Shown here one piece after another: positions 21,881 to 34,390 of a stretch of 64,000 bases of DNA (position 1 is its first letter; every line of letters starts with the position of its first letter). Origin of the DNA: Ascochyta rabiei (taxonomy: Eukaryota; Ascomycota; Dothideomycetes; Pleosporales; Didymellaceae); the NCBI RefSeq assembly GCF_004011695.2, contig NC_082416.1:124001-188000 (forward strand), in the 5' to 3' direction. The notes under the pieces were generated by a model that made no database searches, was not told where the DNA came from, and saw nothing but the letters and a program-made list of their open reading frames with translations. The position numbers and the translations under genes are program-made.

Positions 21881-23291
21881 TCAAGATGGCTCGCTCTTTA
21901 TAGAAATTATTCCCCTTTCAGATGACCCATCTTCAATCTCGTATGGATCATTTGTTCGGCGATACTGTAGCTCCCAACCGCTCTCACGGTGTGGGGTCAA
22001 CATGCGGGCAGGCTCTGAGTCATCAATCAAAGTGGGCGCCACGTGTCGCAAGAACAGACGCATGGTTGGGAGCGTACCAGTAATGATGATGAGGCTGGCT
22101 TCAATCAGGCTAGTAAATAAGGTCAGAGACAAAACCAAAATCAGCGGAAGAGCTGGAAGGAAGCAGAGCATGGATGCGTGCTCAAAAGGGAATCTTACAT
22201 CCACAGACTAGGGTACACCGTGTCCCAAGACGAATCTTTCGAAGTGAGCATTGGAGGAAGTAACGCGACGCGTACAGCACTCGTGACACATGTACTAGCT
22301 CACGAGTTAGTCTATGCACTCTATACGAGCCATAGCGCACTGTGAAACCTTACATGGAGCCGGCGCTGAAGAGCAGGATCAGCATGATCTTCCGGGATTT
22401 GACCATTTGCAGTGCCAAGACCATGGGGATAGGCAATATCAACACGATGATGTCCGTAATGATGTTGAGTACCCAAGTAGCGATATACAATGCCGCCTTG
22501 TTCAAACATAGTCCTTCTCTTACTGTGACATCTGTATTCTTCGTAAATGGTCTGCAGGCTGCAAGCAGCGAAACGACGATGCCAACACAGGATCCGATTA
22601 CGACGAACATGGTCAAATATACGCTGATGCGAAACCCCTTCCCAGGGTTCAAGTTCAAATAAAAGCATAGAAATGATGGTTTCGCAAAAGCCAGCCCCGG
22701 TGAGTATAACACTGTCGTTGCCATGGTTATCTACAGTGATGGCTGTCAGCAAGTAGCGAAGCAGGTACTGATCGCTAGAAACTGACTTTGGCAACAGTGT
22801 TAAGTTGGTGACCGGTTAGCTCCCAAGCATGTATACCAATCAAGCCAGCGGAAGCTCTATCTGTAGTGCGTTGGTTAGTTTACGGCTTATGTTACAATGG
22901 ACTATCTCCTTTGGTCGTGACTCACAGACGATGAGGACTTGGACGGGTATGGAGAAGATCTGTGCCATGACAATTGCGATTCGTCAGTTCAGAGAATAAC
23001 GACGATCGTGGGCTTGATCAAGCACCCACCCACGCGAACAAGAGACACCCTGGTGAATGTGTTAAGTTGGGTTCAGCGCAATATCTTGGAGTCAAACCTA
23101 CAATCTTCGGAAGCAATCTTTTTTACCAGCACCAGCTTCGTGTACGCTCTGATTGTTAACAGAGTCGTGGCAAGGATAATGCCAACAACACCAACCCAGG
23201 TGATGATCGCTTTTCCGCGTCGCTGCGGGTTCTCAAGGTCCACGATGTAGTCGGTCGGCGCAGGAAAAGTAGGCCTGTTGAGATCAGACAT
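21881..23291 (-). CDS. Rhodopsin-domain integral membrane protein
   Basis: Seven-helix membrane protein of the fungal rhodopsin-domain (Pth11-like) family; members act as putative receptors, ligand unknown. Seven exons in gene order are 23291-23102, 23049-23030, 22959-22926, 22860-22787, 22730-22354, 22294-22199 and 22109-21881. They sum to 1,020 nt, giving 339 residues. Landmarks are helix 1 around ITWVGVVGIILATTLL, the conserved EDW..LFAW after it, a HAWELT loop, LAACRPF, ALYIATWVLNIITDIIVLILPIP, and helix 7 SLIEASLIIITGTLP. The tail is polar and cytosolic. Exon 2 is only 20 nt, and without it the conserved EDW motif is lost. No CFEM domain is visible at the N terminus. Confidence 0.87.
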
Positions 23292-24650
23292 CGCTACGTG
23301 GGCAAATTTACTTCCAGAAAGCTTCCACAGAAAAGAATAATCAAAGAATTTAAGAAATTCAGCTTGAGAGACGGGGGCATTGGATTGTCTTTATTCTACT
23401 TCAGATCATAGGATTGAAAGCATAAAATTGGACGGGCAAGCGCAAAACAGGAGTCAATCAGCCATAACGATGCAGGATTGTCGATTTACCCAACTGCTTA
23501 CCGTATTGCTGGAAGCCGCCAGGCATTGAGGCACAGTACATTACGTCCCACTATCCTAGATGTCACTTCTTGTAGACATTAGATGAGTCTCTGACACATA
23601 AGCTTGCACGATTTCGACTTTGCTTTGTTGGGTATATGCATGACACTTCCCTCTTCCCTCTTTTCTTGACTTTGCTGTTTCGATCATCTAGAATTTCTTG
23701 GTCTATAGATTGAGACAGCCTACTCTGCGGTAAAGCACCATGCGGTGGACCACCATAACGAGCGGAGTTGAACTACCTCTAATTAGATTTCTTCATGATT
23801 ACTCGTTTACTGCAAAAATCGAAATGCTTCGGAAACTCCGGTGGACAAAGCATTGGGTTTCATCTGCCTTAAAGTCAGTAAGTGACTGAGGAGTGGGAAA
23901 ATTGTTCTTCTACTGGTGTTCAACAGTACAAGCAAAAATTGCGCAACTACCAAGTACGGGATGTTGAGGTATGCCAGGGTTGCGGAAACGGTACTAGGAA
24001 GCCGAAGGGGACGAAGTGACCGGGTTGTGGGGCAAGGATGTGCTCTAGGCGCCATGATTGGCCAAGGTGCCTCCATCTACAGGATCAGATCCTTAGCGCG
24101 TAGTTCGGAGACCGGGGAGGCCCTAGGGTTTTCAGCCAATACAAAAAGTTCAGTTAACTGTTGTGCCTAGTCATACACATGCCACGCAAAGGAAACTAAC
24201 GATCTGTTCGAGGAAGGACAGTGTAGCTTAAGAAGATGGTGAGAAAGATGAGAGGCCAAACTCTTTTGAGCGGGTCTTTTGACAGCCGCTGTCATTGTAA
24301 ATGTGCCATCAGTGCAAGACCTACCATTAGACTAGTTATAGTGTCCCTAGAAATCACGGTATGTGCGTCTAAAGACACCCTTTGCTTGCGTTCTGTTAGC
24401 CCTGGTCCGCTGGTTCTGCCCATGTCACGCGAAGGAACGCTAAGGATCCGCTTAGAGGGAAGCACAGTGTGGCACTCACAATCCTTTCGCATTGCTGTCG
24501 CCAACTTAATCAACGTAGCCCCACTTCGCTCCATGGTCGTATGGTACCGCCGACATCAAGAGGCACAGGATGCTTTCGCGAAATACTGAACTTGGTCGAT
24601 CCTCTGCGCTGACAATCAAATTTCGCTCATCCCGGCTGAAACAGCCCGTC
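23292..24650. other. Intergenic; weak direct repeat
   Basis: Two blocks of about 53 bp, at about 24178-24230 (CATGCCACGCAAAGGAA) and 24420-24474 (CATGTCACGCGAAGGAA), look like diverged direct copies. No gene recognised. The end of the stretch is the promoter of the oxidase at 24651. Confidence 0.35.
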
Positions 24651-26284
24651 ATGCTTCGTTTAAACTTTGCTGTACTCGCTGCAGCACTTTTCAACGTATC
24701 ACATGCTCAAAATCAGACTGATACTGAGTCCACTGTTCAGTTTCTCCTTCCCGGCTACTGCGTAAGTCACCCCTTACCTTGAATTACTGTTCTTATCTTC
24801 TACAGTGCACCGTTTTAACCCTCAGCGCTGTTTCCAAGCGTGTCACTTATCCCGGACAAGATGCATACGAAAGTAGTCTTGATTCGTACTTTGACGGAAA
24901 GAGCCGGTTGACGCCTAGCTGTATCGTGCAACCAAAGACCGCTGAAGAGGTCTCTACAACTGTGAAGGTTCTTACGACCGCAAATCTTCTCAAGCCTTGC
25001 CAATTTGCCATACGGTCTGGGGGTCATACTCCGATCCCAGGCTCCAACAATGTCGAAGATGGTGTGACCATTGATCTGCTGCACATGAACAGTACCACAT
25101 ACAACGCCAGTACCAAGATAGCAAGTATCTTACCAGCTGCGCGATGGGGTTCGGTGTACGAAGCTCTTGAGCCACTAGGTCGCATGGTAGCTGGTGGTCG
25201 CGGCTCTACTGTTGGTGTCGGAGGTTTTCTTCTGGGTGGCGGAATCTCACACTACGCCCCTCGTGTTGGACTGTCCTGCGACAACGTGATCAACTTCCAA
25301 ATTGTCCTTGCTGATGGGCGCATCGTGAATAGTAACAAGAACACAAACGCGGACCTCTTTACCGCTCTCAAGGGTGGAAGCAGTAACTTCGGCATTGTGA
25401 CCAGATACGATATGGAGACTTTCCCGAGCGAGAATTTGTGGGGAGGTATCGTCACCTATCCCGCATCGACCGCCGACCAGCATTTCAAAGCTCTTATCAA
25501 CTTCGGTCTGAATCCAGAAAGAGATCCTAACGCCGCCTTAATCGTCTTCCAGGGCTACTCGACCGCCAGCCCCACTGACGTCGTACGGGCTGCTTTTGAT
25601 TACACAAAGCCTGTGGCTCGTCCGGATGCTTACAAGGAATTCTTCGCCGTCGCCAACAATCTCAGCGACACCACAAAAATACAACCAATGAGTGCAATTG
25701 CCGCTGAATTTGGCAGTGATACGACTAAGAGGTCGGTCTCCCTATATTTCGTCGTCTCCGAAAGCCTATCACTGACCCATATGCTTCACAGGGTCCAATT
25801 CCGCACTCTTTCGTTCAAGATTGACCTCGCAACCCTCCAAGAGACTGCCCGGCTTTATAAAATCATGCTCACAGAGCTTCAAGCCAAGGCCTCTGGCCAG
25901 TGGCGCGTGTCCTGTCTACATCAAGTATGGTCCACAAGTTACACTGCAAACAGCACAGCCAGAGGTGGTAACGCTCTTGGGATGGAGCGCTACAGTGAGA
26001 ACTTCATCATGTACCAGTCATATCTGTCTTGGTCCGAGGCCAAAGACGACGAACTCTTCATGAATCTCGGGGTCATGTTGACCGATGGCATTCAGAAGTT
26101 TGCGGCTGACAAGGGCACCGCTGTGGACTACCTCTACCTTAACTATGCTGATAAGGACCAAGATCCTCTTTCCGCTTATGGTGCTGACAAAGTGTCGTTC
26201 ATGAAAATGGTCGCACAGAAGTATGATCCTCTTGGTGTCTATCAGAAATTACTTCCTGGAGGGTTCAAGATCTCTCGTCTGTAA
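24651..26284 (+). CDS. Secreted FAD-linked oxidase (berberine-bridge/BBE type)
   Basis: Flavoprotein oxidase of the PCMH/BBE family; members oxidise sugars, alkaloids or other secondary metabolites. Three exons (24651-24761, 24806-25731, 25792-26284) give 509 residues. Residues 1-19 are a signal peptide ending in SHA. The FAD domain shows SGGHTP with the His (about residue 111) that usually carries covalent FAD, then AGGRGSTVGVGG and GLSCDNV. The C-terminal BBE segment ends with YLNYAD and KYDPLGVYQKLLPGG. Several N-glycosylation sites are visible. The second intron (25732-25791, 60 nt) has no stop and is a multiple of three, so an unspliced mRNA would encode 20 extra residues. The substrate cannot be read from sequence. 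Confidence 0.9.
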
Positions 26285-27413
26285 GAAGTGACAGCCTTCA
26301 CACTCGTGTAATTATTTTAAAACGCAAGACCCTTCAGTACCACACCGTTGAGCTAGGGCATACATATAACATAGTAAAACATTGCAAATACAGTGCTTGG
26401 CCTACGAAACACCCATCGCTGGCTTTTATGGGCAGAATTTTTTTCAAATCGTTGCTTTCTGAACCCTTGTTTGGACTGCTTGTCGCTTTTGAAGGTTCTC
26501 ATGCGCCACAGGAACGACCTTGGAGCAAACAGAGCAGACTCCGGGACCATGTGTGATCCGTCTACTGAGTAGATCTCGACATAATGCTGCATTTCCATTA
26601 GAAAGCTTCCCAGCCATCCTTAAAGATGTATATTATTCTTTGCTCTCGGTCGTCACAGTTGTCTTGGAACCCACGTACCAGGGTCTGCACCCTCGGTACT
26701 TCAGTCTCGTGGTCCTTTCGAGACCTTCGTTTAACGAGCATCCAATCGCCTTTGTCATTGCGCAACAAGCTTTCAGGTTCAATGGTGTGACGCAAATACT
26801 CAAATTTGAGCTCAAGCTTTGAATAGCAAGCCTCGCATGCAAAATACTGTAGGGGCCCTGCGCCGTAGAAGTGAACTCAGCAGCGGGCTCTCTACTCTGC
26901 ATCGTTGGGGAATTAATATAAGCACCTAAGATATTAGAATAGGCACTCTCATTGCTCTAATGTATTGGCAGATGGCTGCACAGGCAGTTTTAACAACAAC
27001 TAAATAAGAGTGAAGGTACCTACATTTCTCCGCTTTATAGGATATCGCAAGAGGTAGAAGGGAAAATTGGGTTCCCAGCTAGGGAGCGAGGTTGAGATAC
27101 TCCCATAACAGTCGCAATCTGGTTCCGCGCTCTACCAACACATGGTGATTGACAACGATCATAACCCGGGATCTGACCGTGATTGTTACGATCCAGGTCA
27201 CTAAGCCCAAAAGATCTAGGCGGTGCGGAGAAGATTACTCCTAGAGAATCCTAAGCAAGCCTCTCAGATGGCACGTTGTCAGTGTGGGGTTGATAGTGGC
27301 GTACAGCCGGGTAACGTTGTTTTTGCATTGTTGAGTGGTCTGCACAATGCGCCGCGGCGGCCGTAAGTGCAATCAACGAGAGATTTCTTTAGGACAAGCT
27401 GGTCTGCAAGATT
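26285..27413. other. Intergenic, no gene seen
   Basis: AT-rich in parts (26900-27060). No domain, RNA gene or element terminus recognised. Confidence 0.35.
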
Positions 27414-28530
27414 TCATTCATAGTCTTTTTTAATTGGAACAGGTTTTTCTTCGAACGCCTTGGGCAATTCTCTGGTATCGTTAATGACCCGGCATGGATC
27501 CAAGACCGTGGCCTTAAGCTCGATATCATACTTGATAGCCATGGCTTTTGAGTCGCCTGCTAGACCGTGCAGAGCATAGACTTTGTCACGTATGTCTATA
27601 GAGTGATATAGCTTAAGCAAAGTTGTAAGATCTTTGCCTCCCTCCTACTATGCTTTAGCTCTGATGATGACTGCAGCCGGACTGTCCAATACAGCCAGAG
27701 CATTGATTACATGTGTCGCACGCCCCCAATTTAGGATTACTTGAAGGTTATTAAGAAGCTGTTCCAGATTGTTCCATTCGAGACTTTAGTCCCCACACAT
27801 AGTTGTCGCTCTTTTTGCAAGCATGATCTCTTGCACGATCCACTTCCTCGTCCAGTACTTGCGTCCGCACAAGGTCAGAACAGCACACGCTTGTTGAGCC
27901 TTGCAGCACTTGCCAAAGTTGGTGTTTCCGGGCTTGAACGGCTCACGTCGCTGCAAGTAACGTATTGTGAGATCGCTGTCATCGTTCGCAGCGCATAGAC
28001 ACACGTATACGCAATGAGCACTGCTGTATATCTGACGCATCAATTGTGCCTGTTGATTGCGCTCTCGGTTGTTACTTGATTGATAGAAAGGGCGTCTATC
28101 CATAACAACAAAGACTGCGGCTGACGGGGTAGGTGACCCCGTTGAGTTCGATCTCGTCGTATCGTTCAATAGGACCCCAGGAGTATGACAACGCGACGTA
28201 GGGAGTACTCTTATCACTCAGTGTACACTTACGTACGGTGCATTCGATAAGCTTTGAGTCGTGTTGAAGCTCTAGCTTGGTCAACCTGATCTCTCGATTT
28301 CTGAGTTGTATTGGCGCCGTGGCGTAAGGATCTCCCACGATTCGATCGAAGCACAGATTGGAATACCAGTGACAATCATGTCCAGCGGATGGATTATTTG
28401 TTCGAAGATTAATGCAGGTTGGGAGCTTACGCTGCAAGACACGAGACGGAACCTGACAGCAGGCGTAATAAGCGTTGTCACGGAGGCTGTGCATTAGGTA
28501 CAGAGTCTCGAGACCCGAAGGCTGCCACAT
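27414..28530 (-). pseudogene. HET-domain heterokaryon-incompatibility gene relic
   Basis: HET proteins trigger cell death when incompatible hyphae fuse. Here the domain start is clear (TPYVALSYSWG). WIDALSINQ then appears in a different frame, followed by NRERNQQAQLMRQIY and WIVQEIMLAKRA. The usual stretch between VTYPVSRSL and WIDA is missing, so there is a deletion plus frameshift. Further in-frame TAA and paired TAG stops follow before a C-terminal piece, DIRDKVYALHGLAGD. The TAG stops fit CAG-to-TAG RIP damage. Not functional. Confidence 0.82.
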
Positions 28531-29153
28531 TACAGCCTGAAGAAAGCGATCTGGAACAAACCTTAGGCATTACCACTGTATAGACAGATAGTAGATCACA
28601 ACAGCAGCACTATTGCCAGATTTTAGGCCTTTCCTGGTCCTTCACTCATACTTGATGAGTGACTTCCTAGCTGGAATTGCCTCGAGGTTACTGTGTACTT
28701 TGGTACATAATAGATAGCTAGCTGCTACAATAACGCAACCCTCTCTTAACTGTAGATAGACGATAGAGCAGCTATAAGCATTTCCAAGATAGTATACACC
28801 ACTACACACAAACCCAGCAGTTAGAAAAACGAAGAAACGAAGCGTGCAGTGATTAGCTGATTAACCTACGCATTAACGTTATCCTTCCAAGACTTCTATG
28901 CACTTACATTAGTTGCGAATACACGACTGCCTTTTAGCTTCATTCCTCAGTGTTTTGTAATGGTTGAGTCGGCTATAACTATTCGTTCTATATTATTTTC
29001 AAGCACTCAAAGAATATGCGTGTGGAGTAAGACAGAGAAAGTGCAAGCAAGAGAGCACAAGTCTCGATCTTAGAACAGTAGCGTGCCACTCTCGGCTATG
29101 GGAAAGTGATAGCAAAGATCAAAATCTCTTGTTCTGATACTTCCAGCGCACCC
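28531..29153. other. AT-rich intergenic, no gene seen
   Basis: Low GC, many TA steps, no conserved frame. It may be old repeat DNA, but no termini are visible. Confidence 0.35.
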
Positions 29154-30752
29154 TCACGTGCTAACCTTCTCAAAGCGCATCCCCTCGTTCAAATCGCAAT
29201 GCTCCGCCTTCCAGCTATCCTTGAAGTAATACTCCCTCGGCGTCCAGGGTCCCGAGTTTCCACACTTTGGCATCTTGCTCAGACTGCTCTTGACGTAGGT
29301 ACTGCTCAAGGGGCTGATGTTCAGAGGGTCCTTCTTCTCTTCCTCGGAGATGGAGGGGATGGCAGCCGTGTATCCGTTTTCATTCATGTGTTTGATTACG
29401 CGCGTGAAGAGGCGTGATGCAGTGTCGGAGCCCAGCGTCCATGAGGCGTTCCAGTAGCCGATGATCTGGCCCATGTTGGGCACGTTGGAGAGCATGGCGA
29501 AGCGCCACATGTACTCGCTGGGTACGTCGACTTTTTTGCCGTCGACGGCCAGATCGATACCGCCCAGGAACCGCAGGTTCAGCCCGGTGGCCGTGATGAT
29601 GATGTCTGCGTCGAGCTTCTCGCCGCTGTTCAAAAGGATACCATCGCTGACGACGGACTTGATGGTGTCGGTTACGATGCTGGCTTGTCCGCTGTTGAAG
29701 CATTTGAAAAAGTCGCCGTCTGGGCACAGACACAGACGCTGTTCCCACGGGTTGTATCCTGGCTTGAAGTGTGGGTCGATGGGGAAGTCGGGGGGGAGTT
29801 GCTTTTTCGCGGCGCCCCGGATAAAAGCGGCGGCGCGATTGGGGAAGTGGATGCAGAAATAGTAGAGCAGGATTGGGACAAGTGTAAACTGGAAGCCTGT
29901 GACATGTGAGCGAGTGGTTCAGGCCGGAAGTTTGAGAGGGAAAGGCAACGTACGCTTCCACTTCAGCACCATCCACTGCGGCAGCAACCTCTGCCAGAGC
30001 GGCGGCGTCGAGTTGTTGCCTGGCTGCGGCAGTCCCATGATGTACGACGGGCTTCTCTGCAACTGCGTGACATGGCCGACCCCGCCGTCGACCAGCGCAG
30101 GAAGCAGCGTAATAGCGGTGGCGCCGCTCCCAATAACCACGACCTTCTTGCCCTTGTAGTCCAGATCCTCGGGCCAAAACTGCGGATGGATCGTCTGGCC
30201 CTTGAAGTTGTCTGCGAGCCCGGGGATGTGTGCAAACATGGGCTTCTCATAGCTGTAGTAGCCGGTGCCGAGAATCATCCACTTGGCCCAGTACACGACT
30301 CGTTTCTTCTCGCCCTCGCCGCGGCCAACGTCGACTTGCACCTGCCATCGCTGCTGCTCGGAGCGCCAGTCGGCCGAGGCGACTTTGCTGTTGTAGCGGA
30401 TGCGCGGTGCAATGTCGAACTTCTGCACCGTCTCCTGCAGATATGCGAGGATGTTGTCGCCGGTGGCAATCGGATTCCGCGCCTTCCATGGGTTGAACTT
30501 GAAGCCCAGCGTGTGAAGGTCCGAGTCGGAGCGCACGCCAGGGTACTTGAACTGCGACCAGGTGCCGCCGAGCTCGTGGCGGCCTTCGAGCACGGCGTAC
30601 GAAGAGGTGGGCAATTCGGTTTGTACGCGGTAGGCGGCGTTGACGCCAGAAATGCCTGCGCCGATGACGAGCACGTCGAGATGCGTTTCGTTGTCAGCAT
30701 AGCCTGCTGTGTGGCTTGTTGTGGTGGTGGTGGTGGTGGCGTGGCGGTTCAT
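29154..30752 (-). CDS. Flavin-containing monooxygenase, Baeyer-Villiger type
   Basis: FAD/NADPH enzyme inserting one oxygen atom into a ketone or similar substrate. Two exons (30752-29954 and 29896-29154, intron 57 nt) give 513 residues. The first Rossmann motif is GAGISG at residues 31-36. The Baeyer-Villiger fingerprint FxGxxxHxxxWP is intact at 183-194 (FKGQTIHPQFWP). The NADPH motif VIGSGATAI follows, and the ATGLNLRFLGG segment is typical of the family. The start chosen is the first ATG; a run of Thr codons follows it. No signal peptide, so probably cytosolic or peripheral. The neighbouring secreted oxidase and DUF1996 gene do not prove a pathway. Confidence 0.9.
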
Positions 30753-31628
30753 GCTGGCCGTGTGAACCCCTGGTACCTGCTGACTGCTGGCGCAAGGTTT
30801 CGCAGACAATCTTCCAGGCGAGCTCGTGGTGAGAAGGATTGGGCAGTTGAAGTGTTACAGGAAATTGAAGTGTTACAGGCAACACTCGTTCAATGCGGTG
30901 CCAGGGAGGATCTGGAGCGTGGACTGGGAGGCACAGACCTAAGTATGTCGCACGACTCCGCACTCCGCAGCGCCCGACGCTATCGATCTTCACCTTTCTT
31001 GACCTTTTCCCACCGGCAGCACGCTCGTCCGCAGCCAAGGCCTCCGAGAGCGAGCGCCATCATTGGGTTGTCTTGCGCGCGTGCTGGCTCGACATGTTGT
31101 TCCACTCCGTCATCGCTCCATTTCTCTCGACATGTGTGCCTCGGCACGTCCAAATGAGGCAACGTGGCGCAGTGCTGGCCGCATTTGGCCTGGCTCGCAA
31201 CACCAACACCATCGCCGCTGTCTCTACCCCACACACAATTCAGGACAAGAGAGCGAAGTCTAGCTGTGCCTAGGTCCGTGGCAATTGAAACCTCCGAGGC
31301 TCTCGCACGCTTTTGCGCTCTCGGCTGCCGAGCGAGACGCGCCACCACTGATCAGCCATCGTAGAGCACATAGTCTCCCAACGTACCACGGCATACGTGG
31401 TGCACATATTTCGAGGGTACACTTGCGACCATCATGGCGAAATATCCATCATTACAACAGTCGAATTTCCGATGCTAAGAGATATCATTGCGTGGCCATC
31501 GAGGCCTACTGGTTTGATAGAAAGTTTCTTCTTTAAAGACTTCCAACGTTATCCCCCACTCAACGCAAGTCGAATATATACAAGAAGTCCGTACCGCTCA
31601 CAATCAGTTCTCACAGGAGTTTCCACCC
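30753..31628. other. Intergenic, monooxygenase promoter region
   Basis: Holds the 5' region of the minus-strand monooxygenase and the 3' region of the DUF1996 gene. No additional gene supported. Confidence 0.35.
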
Positions 31629-32612
31629 CTACAAGTACCTCGCGAACCTAGTCCTGCTGACCCAACCAAGGGCAGGGACCTCGCGCTTGCTCATCTGCTT
31701 CACGCTCTCAGCGTAATCGCTGGTGCCCTTGCTAGGCTCCGCGTCTGCGCTCTTGCAAGTAGGCCGCGCACCGTTCTTGCCCAGCTTACCATCCACGGCG
31801 GCGAAGTGCTGCTTCTCTGATGTCGTGGCAACCATGTTGGTAGCAGCGTCCTCGGTCCATCCATTGATGAAGTCGCCGTGGCTGCACCACGCAGCACCGC
31901 ACGCCAGCTTACCGGGGAACGTGCCAGACCAGCCGTTGGGCAGGACCTTGCGCAGGTCGTAGCGCACCGAGAAGCGCAGCTGCGGCATCGATTTCATGCC
32001 CGTGGGGCAGTAGTTTGCGGTGCCGTGCGACTTGGACTTGTACGCCGTCTCGAGCGTCTGCTCGTTGACGCACTGCGGGAAATAAAGGAGCTGCTGCAGG
32101 TGCGTCGAGCATGCCTTGGATGGAAAGCCGTTGCTGTCCAGTGCCGAGGCGTCGTCGCCTTCGCAGAACCACGTTGCTTTGGCGTCGGCCGGCATGGCGC
32201 TCGCGCTGGTTGCGGTAGCGTCGCCGGCGACCATCTTCACGTTCTGGGGGATCGCGACTTCAGCCGGCGTCTCGCCCAGGTTGTAGTACGCACTGAAGCG
32301 CATGACAGGGATGGGCTCGTAGGTCGAGCCATCGGCGGTGTAAAGCGGTGTGGGGATCCAGTACACGGAAAAGTCGTTGGGGTTCTGGGCGTTTGTGCAG
32401 CCGGCCTGGAGCTCGGCGGACGTGTTGGTGTTGGCTGTGACGGCGTCGGAGCCGAAGAAGGAGTGCAAGTGCGACTTGTCGTACGAGCCAGGAAACACAA
32501 TGGGATCGACGTTCTTATACATGAAAGGAGAGGCGACGTTGACCTGAGTATAGGCGCTGGCGAGCTGGGCGAGCAGACCGGCGCTCAGAAGGAGGACGTT
32601 GGAAGGAGACAT
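31629..32612 (-). CDS. Secreted DUF1996 protein
   Basis: A single exon encodes 327 residues. The ATG at 32612 is chosen because a clean signal peptide follows it (MSPSNVLLLSAGLLAQLASA). An upstream in-frame extension would be basic and unlike a signal. The mature part has the DUF1996 hallmarks: DPIVFPG near the start, KSHLHSFFGSD (the conserved His-x-His motif), YWIPTPLY, and later C-containing HLQQLLYFPQC and HGDFINGW. Family members are abundant secreted or wall-associated fungal proteins without settled biochemistry. Cysteines probably form disulfides. Confidence 0.92.
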   Translation of the reverse strand: MSPSNVLLLSAGLLAQLASAYTQVNVASPFMYKNVDPIVFPGSYDKSHLHSFFGSDAVTANTNTSAELQAGCTNAQNPNDFSVYWIPTPLYTADGSTYEPIPVMRFSAYYNLGETPAEVAIPQNVKMVAGDATATSASAMPADAKATWFCEGDDASALDSNGFPSKACSTHLQQLLYFPQCVNEQTLETAYKSKSHGTANYCPTGMKSMPQLRFSVRYDLRKVLPNGWSGTFPGKLACGAAWCSHGDFINGWTEDAATNMVATTSEKQHFAAVDGKLGKNGARPTCKSADAEPSKGTSDYAESVKQMSKREVPALGWVSRTRFARYL

Positions 32613-33859
32613 CCTGTGTCTGTTGTGTGAAACGAGTGTGATTACTGAAGGTAAAGAACGAAAGAGGTAGAGAGAATGGAATGAGTGAACTGCTGGAGAC
32701 CTAAAACGCGTTCGCACCGTGAGTATTTATTCCTCAGATAGGCGCAGCAATGCATGCCGCTGCGCAGAAACATACTCTTCCTCTTTCGTGCAGCCTCTGC
32801 TAACTCGGTTTCAAGATGCTCGTCTGTCTTCTGTTAAAGCAACCATTCTGAGCCGCGTTGCCGCGCTACTTCGCCTCGCCTTGATTTCAGCACCGATTAT
32901 AGAACCACAGCCTGCCTAAGAATGATCGTGCGGTGGAGACGGAGCATGAGTGCGGGACGCTGCTGCGATCCGCTTGCTCTGTGACAGGCGCGCTGATTGG
33001 CCAACGTTGCGGCTCAAAACACTAATTCCCGTGTTGACAGCACTGAAACACACCCATTCATTTTGTTCCAAACGCCAAGAAAGGGAAGCGGCAATGCCTT
33101 GTAAGGGTGCTTCTGTGGCTCAGTCATCTTCATAAGGCATATGCTCCGCGCGCTCGCGCTCGATGCGTTCCAGATGTGATCGCTGCGGGATAGGTTGTGA
33201 CATTCAACGAGATCTGAGAGCGACGCACAGAGCAAAGTCCGAGAGCGAAGTCCTTTCAGCTTCTAGCCATTCTGGTCATTTCTCTCCATTGCGAGTCGAT
33301 ATGCACAACGGATGACTTGTGACGACAGTTTCACTGCTAGTATTGATGTAGACTTTGCTACGCAGTGACTGAGAACGACAATCGAGACATCAGACATCAA
33401 GAAACTGACTCGATGACAATGGTCGACCGACCTTACCAGAAGCGGCTAATGCAACGTCGCTTACATCAGAATCTACCTTAGGTAGATACAACACTTCCTC
33501 TCTCACGACTTCGCATCCTTGACATCGGCCCTCTTCACTTGGAATTCCGCGCCATGAAGATAGTTTGGCTGCGTGTAAACCGCAGACTCGCTTGGCCGGG
33601 GCTACTGGCTTACACCAGAATAGCAACCAAATCTCAACGAAAACCCTCTTGACCCGGACACTTGCAACTCTTTGCGCGGCATCATCGTTTATGATTGCAA
33701 AACGTACTAAGTCAGAAAAGCCCATCGATCACGACAGCAGAGTCGACTACCACAGAAGCTTTTGAGCAAGACACCATCGACCATAATGATGATGCGGCTG
33801 AGTTCACTCCCGGTAAACAGGAACAGAAGGGTTTTTCTTCACGACATTCACCTTCTTAT
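32613..33859. other. Intergenic, no gene seen
   Basis: Promoter of the DUF1996 gene at its left edge. The remainder shows no recognised frame, though 33700-33850 might be the far-diverged N-terminal part of the MFS relic that follows. Confidence 0.35.
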
Positions 33860-34390
33860 TTATTAGGGTCTACCACTTAACTGAAAGCATAGTTGGACTG
33901 TCTTATATCGGCTCAAGAATCGGTCTAATGAGCGATATGCTCTTTTACGGCTTGACTTCAGATCAGCCGATCCAGCATCTCACCAAAAAGTACGGCGTTG
34001 AACGACCAAAGCCAGAATACAGCCTACCTCCCACCATTTTTGGGTCATCTTTATTCCCAGCTAGCCTCTCCATCTACGGCCAGACGTCACTTCCACTAGG
34101 CGGTGATACTGCTGGGAACTCCTTCCGTCGGTTTGGGCCCATCACTGTGGTGTCGTCCATCGCCAATTATATGATCGACACTTTCACGGTTCAAGCTGCG
34201 TCCGACATGGCTGCGGTCACCACTTTATGATCAGTGTTTACCGCTGCCCTTCCCTTTGCCTGCCCTGCACATGTACGGCACATTGAACGGGGGCTGAGGT
34301 AATTGTCTGCTTGGACTCGTCGCCTTGGCAGGCTGTGGTATTCTCCGCTTTTTTGGCTCTACGGTGAGGCCCTACGTCTGGATACTTGAT
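33860..34390 (+). pseudogene. MFS multidrug-type transporter relic
   Basis: A short frame (ATG at 33928) reads like the middle of a fungal drug:H+ antiporter: GLSYIGSRIGLMSD, then PKPEYSLPPTIFG, ASLSIYG, and IANYMIDTFTVQAASDMAA. After a stop at about 34230, homologous words continue in shifted frames (VFTAALPFA, then FFGSTVRPYVW-like). Both ends of a normal protein of about 550 residues are missing. The context is decayed, so this is a dead fragment. Confidence 0.65.

Noticed and set aside
30072..31157. 361-codon plus-strand reading frame
   Set aside because: Antisense of the flavin monooxygenase and its promoter; low-complexity Ala/Arg/Val composition.
31878..32630. 250-codon plus-strand reading frame
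   Set aside because: It is the antisense shadow of the DUF1996 gene, with no domain and GC-driven composition.
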